From positions 1 through 48,153 of the forward strand of contig JABAZI010000071.1 in the NCBI GenBank assembly GCA_018608545.1: 48,153 bases of DNA. The letters run 5' to 3'. This DNA comes from Polaribacter sp. (GTDB lineage: Bacteria > Bacteroidota > Bacteroidia > Flavobacteriales > Flavobacteriaceae). Position 1 is the stretch's first letter. The number at the start of each line of letters is the position of its first letter. The position numbers were made by a program, and so were the translations under genes. The notes under the pieces were generated by a model. The model made no database searches, was not told the origin of the DNA, and saw nothing but the letters and a program-made list of their open reading frames with translations. Shown piece by piece: positions 35,614 to 43,599 of the stretch.

Positions 35614-36744
35614 TTATTTATCTAAAGCATCAACCAAAGCTTCAAAAAACTGATTGATGTGTTCTTTTTTTATTGTCAAAGGAGGTAAAATTCTTAAAAG
35701 TTTTTTATTTGCTGCTCCACCCGTAAATATCTGATACTCGTATATTAATTTCTTTCTTAAATCTCCTACTTCGAAATCAAATTCCAATCCTAACATTAAA
35801 CCTCTGCCTTTGATCCTTTTGATATGAGGAATTGTCTTTGCAATTTTGATAAAGTATTCAGACATTTCCTTAACATTATCCATCAATTTATCCTCTTCAA
35901 TTACATTTAGAACAGACAAACTTGCAACACATGCTAAGTGATTTCCTCCAAAAGTGGTACCCAGCATTCCAAATTTAGCTTCAATACTTGGGTGAATTAG
36001 AATCCCACCAATAGGGAAGCCATTCCCCATTCCTTTGGCAATAGAAATGATGTCTGGAGTAACATTGTAATGTTGAAAAGCAAAAAACTTTCCAGAACGA
36101 CCATATCCAGATTGAACTTCATCGGCGATGAAAAAAGTATTGTTTGCTTTACAGAGTGCATCGACTTTTTCAAAAAATTCTGCAGTTGCTTGATCTAAGC
36201 CACCAACTCCTTGAATAAATTCAATAAGAACTGCACAAACATCTCCTTTTTTAAGTTCTTTTTCTACTCCTTGAATATCATTTAATTCTAAGGTTGTAAC
36301 TTTTTGTTGTGCGTTAATGGGAGCAATAATAGCAGCATTATCTGTTGCAGCAACAGCAGCAGAAGTTCGCCCATGAAATCCATTTTTAAAAGCAATAACT
36401 CTCGATTTACCTGTTTTGAAGGATGCTAGTTTTAGAGCATTTTCATTTGCTTCTGCACCAGAATTACATAAAAATAATTGATAATCTTTACAACCAGATA
36501 GCTTTTCAATTTTGTTTGCCAACTGCTTTTGTAATGGATTTTGAATCGCATTTGAATAAAATCCTAATTTAGCAACTTGTTTTGTAATTGCTTTTACATA
36601 TTTGGGGTGTCCGTGTCCTATAGAAATTACAGCATGTCCTCCATATAGATCTAAATATTCTCGGTTGTCTTCATCATACACATAAATCCCTTTTGCGGAA
36701 ACAGGAGTAACATCATACAATGGATACACATTAAATAATCCCAT
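35614..36744 (-). CDS. argD: N-acylornithine aminotransferase
   Basis: ArgD is a PLP class III aminotransferase that makes N-acylornithine from the semialdehyde using glutamate. The 376-residue protein has CNSGAEANENALKLA at 93-107, the PLP-stacking Asp in FIADEVQSGYGRSG (Asp208), and the Schiff-base lysine Lys237 in SIAKGMGNGFPIGG. The operon context (argC upstream in the same transcript) supports an arginine role over ornithine or acetyl-lysine transamination. The protein may be specific for the N-succinyl form if the whole pathway is succinyl-based. Confidence 0.93.
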   Translation of the reverse strand: MGLFNVYPLYDVTPVSAKGIYVYDEDNREYLDLYGGHAVISIGHGHPKYVKAITKQVAKLGFYSNAIQNPLQKQLANKIEKLSGCKDYQLFLCNSGAEANENALKLASFKTGKSRVIAFKNGFHGRTSAAVAATDNAAIIAPINAQQKVTTLELNDIQGVEKELKKGDVCAVLIEFIQGVGGLDQATAEFFEKVDALCKANNTFFIADEVQSGYGRSGKFFAFQHYNVTPDIISIAKGMGNGFPIGGILIHPSIEAKFGMLGTTFGGNHLACVASLSVLNVIEEDKLMDNVKEMSEYFIKIAKTIPHIKRIKGRGLMLGLEFDFEVGDLRKKLIYEYQIFTGGAANKKLLRILPPLTIKKEHINQFFEALVDALDK

Positions 36745-36748
36745 TTTT

Positions 36749-37540
36749 TTAATTTTTTATTTGGTTAATCTTATTAAAAGAGGTGTTAATTCCTTTAATT
36801 AATGAAGAACTTAAACCTTGGTGCTCCATTTCGTTTAAACCTTCAATAGTACAGCCCCCAGGAGTTGTTACTCTGTCTATTTCAGCTTCAGGATGATTGC
36901 CAGATTCTTTTAAGAGTGTTGCGGCTCCAAAACAAGTTTGCATTGCTAATTCGTGCGCTTCATGCGCTTCAAACCCTAATTGGATAGCGCCCTGAGTAGT
37001 TGCTCTTATTAAACGCATCCAAAAGGCAATACCACTTGCACAAATTACTGTGGCAGCTTGTAGTTGCTCTTCTGGAATTTCCATAGAGATTCCTAAACTA
37101 TTAAAGATGGTCTTTGCGAATTCTATTTTTTCTTTTCCTTTTGTATTTGGAGAAAGACAGGTCATAGATTGTGCAACTGAAGCAGCAGTATTTGGCATTG
37201 AACGTATGATGCTTATATCTTTACTAACAATGGCTTCAATTTTTGCAATTGAAAACCCTGTAATCACAGAGATTAGAACGTGATTTTTATTCAAATGAGG
37301 AACAATACTTTCTAAAATACGATTAAAATGTCTAGGTTGAACTGCAAAAATTAAAATATCAGAATTTATTACTGCTTCAGAATTATCTGAAGTTAAAACA
37401 ACTTCGTCGTAGTTGTTAAAATCTTTGATAGAATTTGTATTTCTTTTAGTCAAATACAAGGAACTTACAACGTTGTTTTTTAATAATCCTTTTCCGATTG
37501 ATTGTCCTAAACTTCCCGCTCCAATTATTGCTACTTTCAT
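36749..37540 (-). CDS. proC: Pyrroline-5-carboxylate reductase
   Basis: ProC makes proline from pyrroline-5-carboxylate using NAD(P)H. The 263-residue protein has an N-terminal Rossmann motif VAIIGAGSLGQSIGKGL and 'ILIFAVQP' with the conserved Gln-Pro. SMPNTAASVAQSMT lies at about 114-127, and TTPGGCTIEGLNEME near the C-terminus is the family signature. It lies between argC and argD in the mixed operon, 4 bases from argD and 37 from argC. Confidence 0.95.
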   Translation of the reverse strand: MKVAIIGAGSLGQSIGKGLLKNNVVSSLYLTKRNTNSIKDFNNYDEVVLTSDNSEAVINSDILIFAVQPRHFNRILESIVPHLNKNHVLISVITGFSIAKIEAIVSKDISIIRSMPNTAASVAQSMTCLSPNTKGKEKIEFAKTIFNSLGISMEIPEEQLQAATVICASGIAFWMRLIRATTQGAIQLGFEAHEAHELAMQTCFGAATLLKESGNHPEAEIDRVTTPGGCTIEGLNEMEHQGLSSSLIKGINTSFNKINQIKN

Positions 37541-37577
37541 GTTTTTTTATTTTGTTACCAATACAGCTCTATTTTTT

Positions 37578-38555
37578 TTAAAAATAAGTTGCTTTTAAAT
37601 TCAATCCAACCATTTCATCAAATCCAAACATTAAATTCATGTTTTGAATGGCTTGGCCTGAAGCTCCTTTTAAAAGATTATCAATAGTGCTTGTGATTAA
37701 TAATTTGTTTCCGTGTTTTGCTAGATGAAGCAAACACTTATTTGTATTTACAACTTGTTTCATATGAATATCATTATCAGATACAAATGTAAATGCAGCA
37801 TTTTTATAATAGTTATGATATATTTCTTTTGCTTTTTCAATGCTACCTTCAAATTTAATATAGGTTGTTGCAAAAATACCTCTTGAGAAATTCCCTCTAT
37901 TTGGCATAAAGTTAATTTCAGTATTAAAATTGGATTGTAATTGATTTACAGTTTGATGTATTTCTCCTAAGTGCTGATGGTTAAAAGCTTTATAATGTGA
38001 AAAGTTATTGTCTCTCCAAGTAAAATGTGTAGTTGAAGACAATGACGTTCCCGCTCCAGTTGCTCCAGTTACAGCATTTATGTGAAGATCGTCATTTAGT
38101 AAACCATTCGCTGCCAAGGGTAAAATTGCCAATTGTAAAGCAGTTGCAAAACAACCAGGGTTGGCGATGTATTTGGCATTCTTAATTTTATCTCTTTGTA
38201 ATTCAGGTAATCCATACACAAATTCTTTTCCATTGAAATTATGATCTCTAAGTAACCTGAAATCATTACTTAGATCAATAATTTTTGTGCTTGCTGAAAA
38301 ATGATTGTTCTTTAAAAAAGCAGTAGAATTTCCATGACCTAAACATAAAAATAACACATCAACTTCTGAATTAATATTACTTGTAAAACTAATCTCAGTG
38401 CTCCCTATTAAATCTTGATGAACCTTGTGTATTTTATTACCAGCATTAGAAGTACTGTATACAAAATTGATCGTTGTTTTTGGATGATTTAACAATAGCC
38501 TTATTAATTCCCCTGCTGTATATCCTGCACCACCTATAATTCCAACCTCTAACAT
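37578..38555 (-). CDS. argC: N-acyl-gamma-glutamyl-phosphate reductase
   Basis: ArgC reduces N-acylglutamyl phosphate to the semialdehyde. The 325-residue protein has the NADP-binding GIIGGAGYTAGELIRLLLNHP at 5-25 and the catalytic Cys135 in ANPGCFATALQLA. HFTWRDNNFSHYKAFNHQH carries the His residues near the active site. The order of genes and the 2-base gap to argG confirm the role in arginine synthesis. Nothing in the sequence alone distinguishes acetyl from succinyl substrates. Confidence 0.95.
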   Translation of the reverse strand: MLEVGIIGGAGYTAGELIRLLLNHPKTTINFVYSTSNAGNKIHKVHQDLIGSTEISFTSNINSEVDVLFLCLGHGNSTAFLKNNHFSASTKIIDLSNDFRLLRDHNFNGKEFVYGLPELQRDKIKNAKYIANPGCFATALQLAILPLAANGLLNDDLHINAVTGATGAGTSLSSTTHFTWRDNNFSHYKAFNHQHLGEIHQTVNQLQSNFNTEINFMPNRGNFSRGIFATTYIKFEGSIEKAKEIYHNYYKNAAFTFVSDNDIHMKQVVNTNKCLLHLAKHGNKLLITSTIDNLLKGASGQAIQNMNLMFGFDEMVGLNLKATYF

Positions 38556-38557
38556 AT

Positions 38558-39733
38558 TTAAGAATTTACTTGTTGATATATTTTATTCTGATTTCCTAAA
38601 ATTTTAATAAAACCTTTGGCATCCTCTGCTGTCCATGCTTTATTTTCTTCCCCATAGCTTCCAAATTTAGCAGACATTAAATCGTGTTTAGAAATAATTC
38701 CATCCAAAGAGAAATGATACGGTTTTAAAGTGACCATAACGTCTCCAGAAACTTTGTTTTGGGAACTCTGTAAAAAAGCTTCTGTATCTCTCATTACTGG
38801 ATCTAAATATTGACCTTCATGTAGATGCATTCCATAAAAGCTAGACAGATATTCTTTGTGTTGTAATTGCCATTTGGTTAGGGTGTGTTTTTCTAATAAA
38901 TGATGAGCTTTTACTGTAATTAAAGCAGCAGCAGCTTCAAAACCTACTCTTCCTTTAATTCCAACGATGGTATCGCCAACATGAATATCTCTACCAATTG
39001 CGAATTTTGAAGCAATATCATTTAAAATTGCAATATTTATTTGAGGGATATTTTCCTCGCCATTTAAAGCGGTTAATTCACCTTTTTTGAATGTAAGTGT
39101 TATTTTTTCCTCACCATTTTTTTGAATTTGAGAAGGATATGCTTCACTTGGTAAGGGTTTCTCTGAGTTTAAAGTTTCAACTCCTCCAACACTCGTTCCC
39201 CAAAGACCCTTATTCACAGAGTACTTTGATTTTTCCCAAGACATTTCAATGCCCTCAGATTTTAAATAATCTATTTCTTCTTCTCGAGTTAGTTTTTGAT
39301 CTCTTATGGGTGTTATAATGTTGATGCCCGGAGCCAAGGTTTGAAATATCATATCGAAACGAACTTGATCATTTCCTGCACCTGTACTTCCATGAGCTAT
39401 ATATTTGGCTCCAATACTTTTTGCATACTCAACAATTTCAATGGCTTGTATAATTCTTTCAGCGCTAACAGAGAGTGGATACGTATTGTTTTTTAATACG
39501 TTACCAAATATTAAATACTTCACTACTTTTTGATAGAAAGTAGCTACTGCATCAATATTTTTGTAGGTAGAAACGCCCATTTTGTAGGCATTATTTTCTA
39601 TTTGATTGATTTCTTCTTTTGTAAAACCACCTGTGTTTACGCTTACAGCATGAACCTCATATTCTTTTGATAAACTTACAGCACAGTAGGAGGTATCCAA
39701 ACCTCCACTATATGCAATTACTAATTTTTTCAT
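38558..39733 (-). CDS. argG: Argininosuccinate synthase
   Basis: ArgG joins citrulline and aspartate using ATP. The 391-residue protein has the ATP-pyrophosphatase P-loop AYSGGLDTSYC at residues 8-18, AHGSTGAGNDQVRFD around 114-128 and EGIEMSWEKSKYSVNKGLWGTSVGG for citrulline/aspartate binding (quoted only by its landmarks Ser-Val-Asn and Gly-Leu-Trp-Gly). The length is typical for the Bacteroidetes form. It is the second gene of the operon, 23 bases after the GNAT gene. Confidence 0.96.
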   Translation of the reverse strand: MKKLVIAYSGGLDTSYCAVSLSKEYEVHAVSVNTGGFTKEEINQIENNAYKMGVSTYKNIDAVATFYQKVVKYLIFGNVLKNNTYPLSVSAERIIQAIEIVEYAKSIGAKYIAHGSTGAGNDQVRFDMIFQTLAPGINIITPIRDQKLTREEEIDYLKSEGIEMSWEKSKYSVNKGLWGTSVGGVETLNSEKPLPSEAYPSQIQKNGEEKITLTFKKGELTALNGEENIPQINIAILNDIASKFAIGRDIHVGDTIVGIKGRVGFEAAAALITVKAHHLLEKHTLTKWQLQHKEYLSSFYGMHLHEGQYLDPVMRDTEAFLQSSQNKVSGDVMVTLKPYHFSLDGIISKHDLMSAKFGSYGEENKAWTAEDAKGFIKILGNQNKIYQQVNS

Positions 39734-39756
39734 TTTATTTTATTTGTACAGGTTAT

Positions 39757-40323
39757 TTATTTTAGTTGTCTTATTTCGGATTCAAAACGAGGGTTGACGA
39801 AATATTTATAACTCAATTCATCTCTTAATTTCCCTATTTTTTCTAGTTCTTCTATCAATATTTTAGACATTTCAGAAAGAACAATATGTGTCATTCCTAG
39901 CAATTCATTGTAATGGTGAACTTTCGATGTTTGCGCAATTGAAATAAGGAAGTTGTTCGAATACAATTCTGTCATTTTAGCCATTAATAGCAGGCCTAGA
40001 TTATAATTACGATATTTTCGATCTACCCACAAAGTAGAACGCTCATACACAGAATATTCTTTTACATGATGTTCATGTGCAAAAATATGACCAATCACCT
40101 CTTGTTCTTTTTTCATTAAAAAACATCCATTTTTTAAGCGTCTTTTTAATAGATCTATACGAACATGGTACAAAGAAGGTAATGCTTTCGATCTTTCAGA
40201 TATGATTGCAAGTATTTCTTCTGGAAGTTTATAAACTAACTCTAGTTCTATGCCTTGTTTAGAACAATAGGTTTCTGCGTTATTGATAACGCTTTTAATA
40301 TCTGTATTCAATATGGATTCCAT
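39757..40323 (-). CDS. GNAT-family N-acyltransferase, candidate glutamate N-acyltransferase
   Basis: The 188-residue protein has the GNAT fold. A beta-bulge strand precedes the acyl-CoA loop (CFLMKKEQEVIGHIFAH, about 106-125), and a degenerate version of that loop, RKYRNYNLGLLLMAKM (about 142-157), follows in place of the classical RxxGxG. It is the first gene of the arginine/proline operon. The arginine pathway here has argC, argB, argD, argF' and argE but no argJ or argA of the classical kind. A GNAT in first place is therefore a good candidate for the missing enzyme that puts an acetyl or succinyl group on glutamate. This function is inferred from context only. Confidence 0.75.
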   Translation of the reverse strand: MESILNTDIKSVINNAETYCSKQGIELELVYKLPEEILAIISERSKALPSLYHVRIDLLKRRLKNGCFLMKKEQEVIGHIFAHEHHVKEYSVYERSTLWVDRKYRNYNLGLLLMAKMTELYSNNFLISIAQTSKVHHYNELLGMTHIVLSEMSKILIEELEKIGKLRDELSYKYFVNPRFESEIRQLK

Positions 40324-40653
40324 TATTCGTTATTCCTTTTTTTATTGGGATGTTTGTTCGTTTTTTCAAAACAAAGATCCAAAGGTTTATTTTACATTAA
40401 TTGATCAATTATTGTTTCTATTTGTTAATAGAGACAAAATATTTTTTTAATAATAACGGAAAATAGAAAGTGAATTACTTTCTTAAACTGAATGCTCCCC
40501 TTAGGGACGAGTTTTAGGAAAACGCAGAATAGACATTTTAGTATTTCCTACTAAAACGAAAGAGATAAAAGATATGTTGTTTCCTGTTTTCACTGAATAA
40601 CTACATTTACTATTAACTCTAAATCGTCGGCGATAGCCCCTTTCGTTAATATT
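40324..40653 (-). ncRNA. Structured 5' leader of the arginine/proline operon, candidate attenuator or riboswitch
   Basis: From the promoter at 40659-40688, transcription should start near 40652, giving about 330 untranslated bases before the GNAT gene. On the minus strand the leader can form an 11-bp long-range helix between AACGAAAGGGG (40647-40637) and UCUCUUUCGUU (40565-40555), with two G-U pairs. Then come a perfect 8-bp hairpin (40556-40549 with 40543-40536, GGAAA loop), a 5-bp hairpin (40523-40519 with 40515-40511), a CCC/GGG hairpin over a stop codon (about 40509-40493), and a 7-bp hairpin AGAAAGU/ACUUUCU (about 40485-40467) with a weak U-run. It encloses a short frame rich in Arg and Pro codons. 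I do not recognise a known riboswitch class. Confidence 0.6.
40501..40536 (-). CDS. Candidate leader peptide MSILRFPKTRP
   Basis: An 11-codon frame on the minus strand (ATG 40536-40534, TAA 40503-40501) lies inside the operon leader. Four of its eleven codons are the operon's end products: Arg5, Pro7, Arg10 and Pro11. The two terminal codons are CGT-CCC just before the stop. The start codon's first base closes the stem of the 8-bp hairpin, and the stop codon lies in the loop of the following CCC/GGG hairpin. The same frame is open further upstream to a stop at 40681-40683, with a GTG at 40593 as an alternative start. Translation is not proven. Confidence 0.5.
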   Translation of the reverse strand: MSILRFPKTRP

Positions 40654-40658
40654 AGCCG

Positions 40659-40688
40659 CAAAACTACAATTTATTATGAACTAAACAA
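40659..40688 (-). promoter_or_regulatory. Bacteroidetes promoter of the arginine/proline operon
   Basis: On the minus strand a -33 TTG (40688-40686) is followed by a 19-base spacer and the -7 box TAGTTTTG (40666-40659), an exact TAnnTTTG match. It is the best-formed promoter on the right half of the window and places the start of transcription far upstream of the first gene. A weaker box, GATCTTTG, with one mismatch lies closer to the gene, at about 40373-40380. Confidence 0.7.
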
Positions 40689-40944
40689 TAATTAAACATG
40701 AAAAAATAAAGGCTTTTAGAGGAAGTTTATCAAAATAACAGTCGAATATTATGTTTCTCATAATTATGAATCCTATGTTGGATTTATATATTGCTATTAA
40801 TGATGTTATTTTTTTATTTTAAAACTAAAGCTTCAAATAATTTCACATCCATTAAACTTTGATTATTTTTATGAAATATTAAGAAATTAATTTAGAAATA
40901 ATAAACTTCAATTAAGAACGTTATAACATAATCAAAAAGAAAAA
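40689..40944 (+). other. AT-rich intergenic region without recognised features
   Basis: Together with the operon leader this makes up the 621-base gap between two divergent genes. In this half I see no ORF of note, no exact TAnnTTTG box and no clear hairpin. The promoter of the downstream lipoprotein gene must lie here but is not recognisable. Confidence 0.6.
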
Positions 40945-41514
40945 ATGATAAAAAAATCTCTCCTATCAACAATAGTTTTCCTGTTTTTACTCATGACAGT
41001 TAGCTGCACGAATAACAATATTAAATTTAAAATAGAAAAAGGGAAAGTTGGAAATGTCACAACTAAAACTACTATTCAAGATTTAACCACCATATTTAAG
41101 AAGGACTCTATTGTTAAGAATCTTAGTGAAGGAGTCCAAGGGAATAATTATTTTCAAGAAGACGATGAATATTTTATTTTTGAAAAAGGAGGAAAATTAT
41201 TACTAACAATTTTGCCAAAAGAACAATTAGATTCAACCTCTACAATTAAAAGTATTGAAATACACGATGAACGTTTTAAAACCCTGTCAGGAATTAGTAT
41301 AAATTCAAGTTTTTCTGAAATTAACGTCAGTAACACCATACATAAAATTGAACGTACTTTTTCCTCTGCTACCTTATTTTTAGACAATTTAAATACGACA
41401 ATTACCATTGATAATGAGGAACTAGGTTTAAAAGAGTTTAGTACGCAGAAAGTTACTAAAGAACAAATTCCTGATTTAGCAAAGATGAAAACATTTATAG
41501 TTTGGTTTAATTAG
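40945..41514 (+). CDS. Hypothetical lipoprotein
   Basis: The 189-residue protein starts with a lipoprotein signal peptide (hydrophobic residues 6-19, lipobox TVSC with Cys21). A stretch of Asn and charged residues follows, then a mixed alpha/beta region with no recognised catalytic motif. A repeated theme is short hydrophobic strands separated by polar loops. It should be anchored in the inner or outer membrane, facing the periplasm or the outside. It is divergent from the arginine/proline operon and upstream of a cupin gene. I do not recognise a family with confidence. Confidence 0.8.
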   Translation: MIKKSLLSTIVFLFLLMTVSCTNNNIKFKIEKGKVGNVTTKTTIQDLTTIFKKDSIVKNLSEGVQGNNYFQEDDEYFIFEKGGKLLLTILPKEQLDSTSTIKSIEIHDERFKTLSGISINSSFSEINVSNTIHKIERTFSSATLFLDNLNTTITIDNEELGLKEFSTQKVTKEQIPDLAKMKTFIVWFN

Positions 41515-41575
41515 GCTGGTTTTTTTTGCTTCTAAAAAAAAAGTTATTTTAGTTACTTCATGATAATTCAATCGT

Positions 41576-41944
41576 ATGAATAAAAACTATACTATTCAAA
41601 AAGCTCCATTTGTTGTTCCAACAACAGACGGTAAATTAATTGAAGAGCATTTTGGAAATGCAACTGATAACAATTCAGCAATAAGTATTGCGCACATGAT
41701 TGCACCACCTGGTTGGGAAGAACCTTTTCAGACTCCAAAATTTGATGAATTCACCTATATTATAAAAGGGAAAAAACAATTTATTATTGATGGAGAAACA
41801 ATTGTCTTAGAATCAGGTCAATCTATCAAAATAAACAAACAGACCAGAGTTCAGTATTCAAATCCCTTTGATGAGCAATGTGAATATATGGCAATCTGCA
41901 TGCCTGCCTTTTCAATGGATTTGGTAAATAGGGAAGAGGTTTAA
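41576..41944 (+). CDS. Single-domain cupin protein
   Basis: This 122-residue small beta-barrel protein has the cupin core: a first motif around 'GWEEPFQTPKFDEFTYIIKGK' (about 48-68, quoted by landmarks only) and a second motif around 'LESGQSIKINKQTRVQYSNP' (about 83-102). The usual metal-binding histidines of motif one are largely replaced by other residues, so metal binding is uncertain. Such proteins often act as sugar or small-molecule binding or isomerase proteins, but the substrate cannot be told. Its stop codon overlaps that of the convergent YwaF-like gene by a few bases. Confidence 0.8.
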   Translation: MNKNYTIQKAPFVVPTTDGKLIEEHFGNATDNNSAISIAHMIAPPGWEEPFQTPKFDEFTYIIKGKKQFIIDGETIVLESGQSIKINKQTRVQYSNPFDEQCEYMAICMPAFSMDLVNREEV

Positions 41945-42645
41945 CCTTTTTTTCGCGTGAGATAAAAAGGCAAATACATCAATAAAAAATAAGGAATAAC
42001 AATCAGTTCAACTACAAAAACATATTGAGGCCAATCTCCAAACAGGTCCAATAATGTTTCAGCATCTGGTTTTTTATTTGTGTAAAAATAATTGGACCCT
42101 AAAAAGTAATTCAAAACAAACATTATAAGCATGAAAACTTGCATCCCGATAAAAGATTTACCCACACTTTTTAATGTTGGTCTCATGTTATAAATAAAGG
42201 TGGCATACATCATAAAAAACACCAATCCTGCGTGAACAAACCAATATCTAAAAAAAGGAAAGTTTAAATAATTATATTCATCAGGTGTGATTAAAGACTG
42301 TAAAGTTCCACCAAGTATTAAGAAGAAAAAAATTTCATAATATAAAAATTTTCTTGTTGTTGATAGTATTGGAATCGTTAGTGCTAAAAAGCTACACAAA
42401 TGCAATGGTAAGTCTTCTTGATAATTAAAATTACCTTTATCGATTTTTAAAAATGTTCCAAAAATGACTGTTATAGAAATTGAAAAAGCGATAATGTTAC
42501 CTAGCTTAATTTGAGTTCTTTTATGCTGTTTCTTTGCCCATAAAATAAGCAGGAAACCCAACACGAGAATTATAAAATTTAGCCACAGATGTTGCAGTGT
42601 AAAAGGAATAAAATCACTGTTTTCCTTGAAAAAAAAATCGTTCAA
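41941..42645 (-). CDS. YwaF/TIGR02206-family multispanning membrane protein
   Basis: The 234-residue protein has about six hydrophobic segments. Landmarks are LHLCSFLALTIPIL (about 80-93), a segment with 'YWFVHAGLVFFMMYATF', and a final 'VFVVELIVIPYFLLMYLPFYL'. This matches the uncharacterised TIGR02206 (YwaF) family of integral membrane proteins. The conserved Leu-Pro-Leu-His-Leu-Cys stretch is a family hallmark. It is the last gene in a minus-strand run ffh-folD-ywaF and may be co-transcribed with folD (39 bases apart). The function is unknown. Confidence 0.85.
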   Translation of the reverse strand: MNDFFFKENSDFIPFTLQHLWLNFIILVLGFLLILWAKKQHKRTQIKLGNIIAFSISITVIFGTFLKIDKGNFNYQEDLPLHLCSFLALTIPILSTTRKFLYYEIFFFLILGGTLQSLITPDEYNYLNFPFFRYWFVHAGLVFFMMYATFIYNMRPTLKSVGKSFIGMQVFMLIMFVLNYFLGSNYFYTNKKPDAETLLDLFGDWPQYVFVVELIVIPYFLLMYLPFYLTRKKG

Positions 42646-42684
42646 AATATGTAATTATTAGTATAGAAACTGATTCTAAATATA

Positions 42685-43563
42685 CTAATAATTTACTCTT
42701 TCACAAGCTAATAAGGTGTTTTTAAGCAGCATTGCGATTGTCATTGGTCCAACTCCACCAGGAACAGGTGTGATGAATTCTGATTTTTTAGAGACTTCAT
42801 CAAAGGCAACATCACCAACCAATTTAAATCCATTTTTTTTACTAGCATCCTTTAAACGAGTAATTCCTACATCAATAACAGTTACCCCATCTTTCACCAT
42901 ATCCGCTTTTAAAAACTCTGGAATTCCAATCGCTGCTATGATAATATCTGCTTGTAAAGTGATTTCTTTTAAGTTTTTAGTTCTACTATGACACATTGTA
43001 ACAGTTGCGTTTCCAACGGTTCTTTTTTGAGATAATAAAATACTCATAGGGCTTCCAACAATATGACTTCTTCCAAGAACAACCACATGTTTTCCCGAGG
43101 TTCTTACGTTGTATCTTTCCAATAATTCTAAAATTCCAAAAGGGGTTGCAGAAATAAAAGTAGGTAAATTTAAAGCCATTTTACCAACATTAGTTGGATG
43201 AAAACCATCTACATCTTTCTCTGGATCTACAGCCATCAAGACTTTTTGTTCATCTATATGTTTAGGGAGTGGAAGTTGTACTATAAAACCGTCGATGTTT
43301 CTATCAACATTTAATCTCTCAATCTCATTTAATAGTTCTTTTTCAGAAATATCTTCTGCTAATCTTATCAGTGTAGATTCAAAACCAACTCGCTCACAAG
43401 CTTTTACTTTTGCATTTACGTAGGTAATACTTGCGCCATTATCTCCAACTATAATTGCCGCTAAATGTGGAGTCTTTTTACTCTGGTTTTTGAGATTTGC
43501 TACTTCTAAAGCAATTTCTTCTTTTATGTCTGCCGCTGTTTTTTTTCCGTCTAATAAAATCAT
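42685..43563 (-). CDS. folD: Bifunctional methylene-THF dehydrogenase/methenyl-THF cyclohydrolase
   Basis: FolD oxidises 5,10-methylene-THF and hydrolyses the product to 10-formyl-THF for purine and fMet synthesis. The 292-residue protein has '[16 protein letters not shown]' near residue 47 with the catalytic Tyr and Lys, '[13 protein letters not shown]' at about 92-104, and the dinucleotide-binding motif [17 protein letters not shown] at about 163-179. The late signature is [18 protein letters not shown]. Length and motifs are complete. It lies 36 bases after ffh on the same strand. Confidence 0.97.
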   Translation of the reverse strand: MILLDGKKTAADIKEEIALEVANLKNQSKKTPHLAAIIVGDNGASITYVNAKVKACERVGFESTLIRLAEDISEKELLNEIERLNVDRNIDGFIVQLPLPKHIDEQKVLMAVDPEKDVDGFHPTNVGKMALNLPTFISATPFGILELLERYNVRTSGKHVVVLGRSHIVGSPMSILLSQKRTVGNATVTMCHSRTKNLKEITLQADIIIAAIGIPEFLKADMVKDGVTVIDVGITRLKDASKKNGFKLVGDVAFDEVSKKSEFITPVPGGVGPMTIAMLLKNTLLACERVNY

Positions 43564-43599
43564 ATTATCTAAGAATGTATACTCGTATTAGGTTTAAAA

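Noticed and set aside
40501..40680. A 60-codon open frame upstream of and including the leader mini-ORF (rich in Arg near its beginning)
   Set aside because: It has no ATG before 40536 and most of it overlaps the predicted start of transcription and the long-range helix. A GTG at 40593 could start a 31-codon form, but I kept the short ATG frame as the simpler reading.
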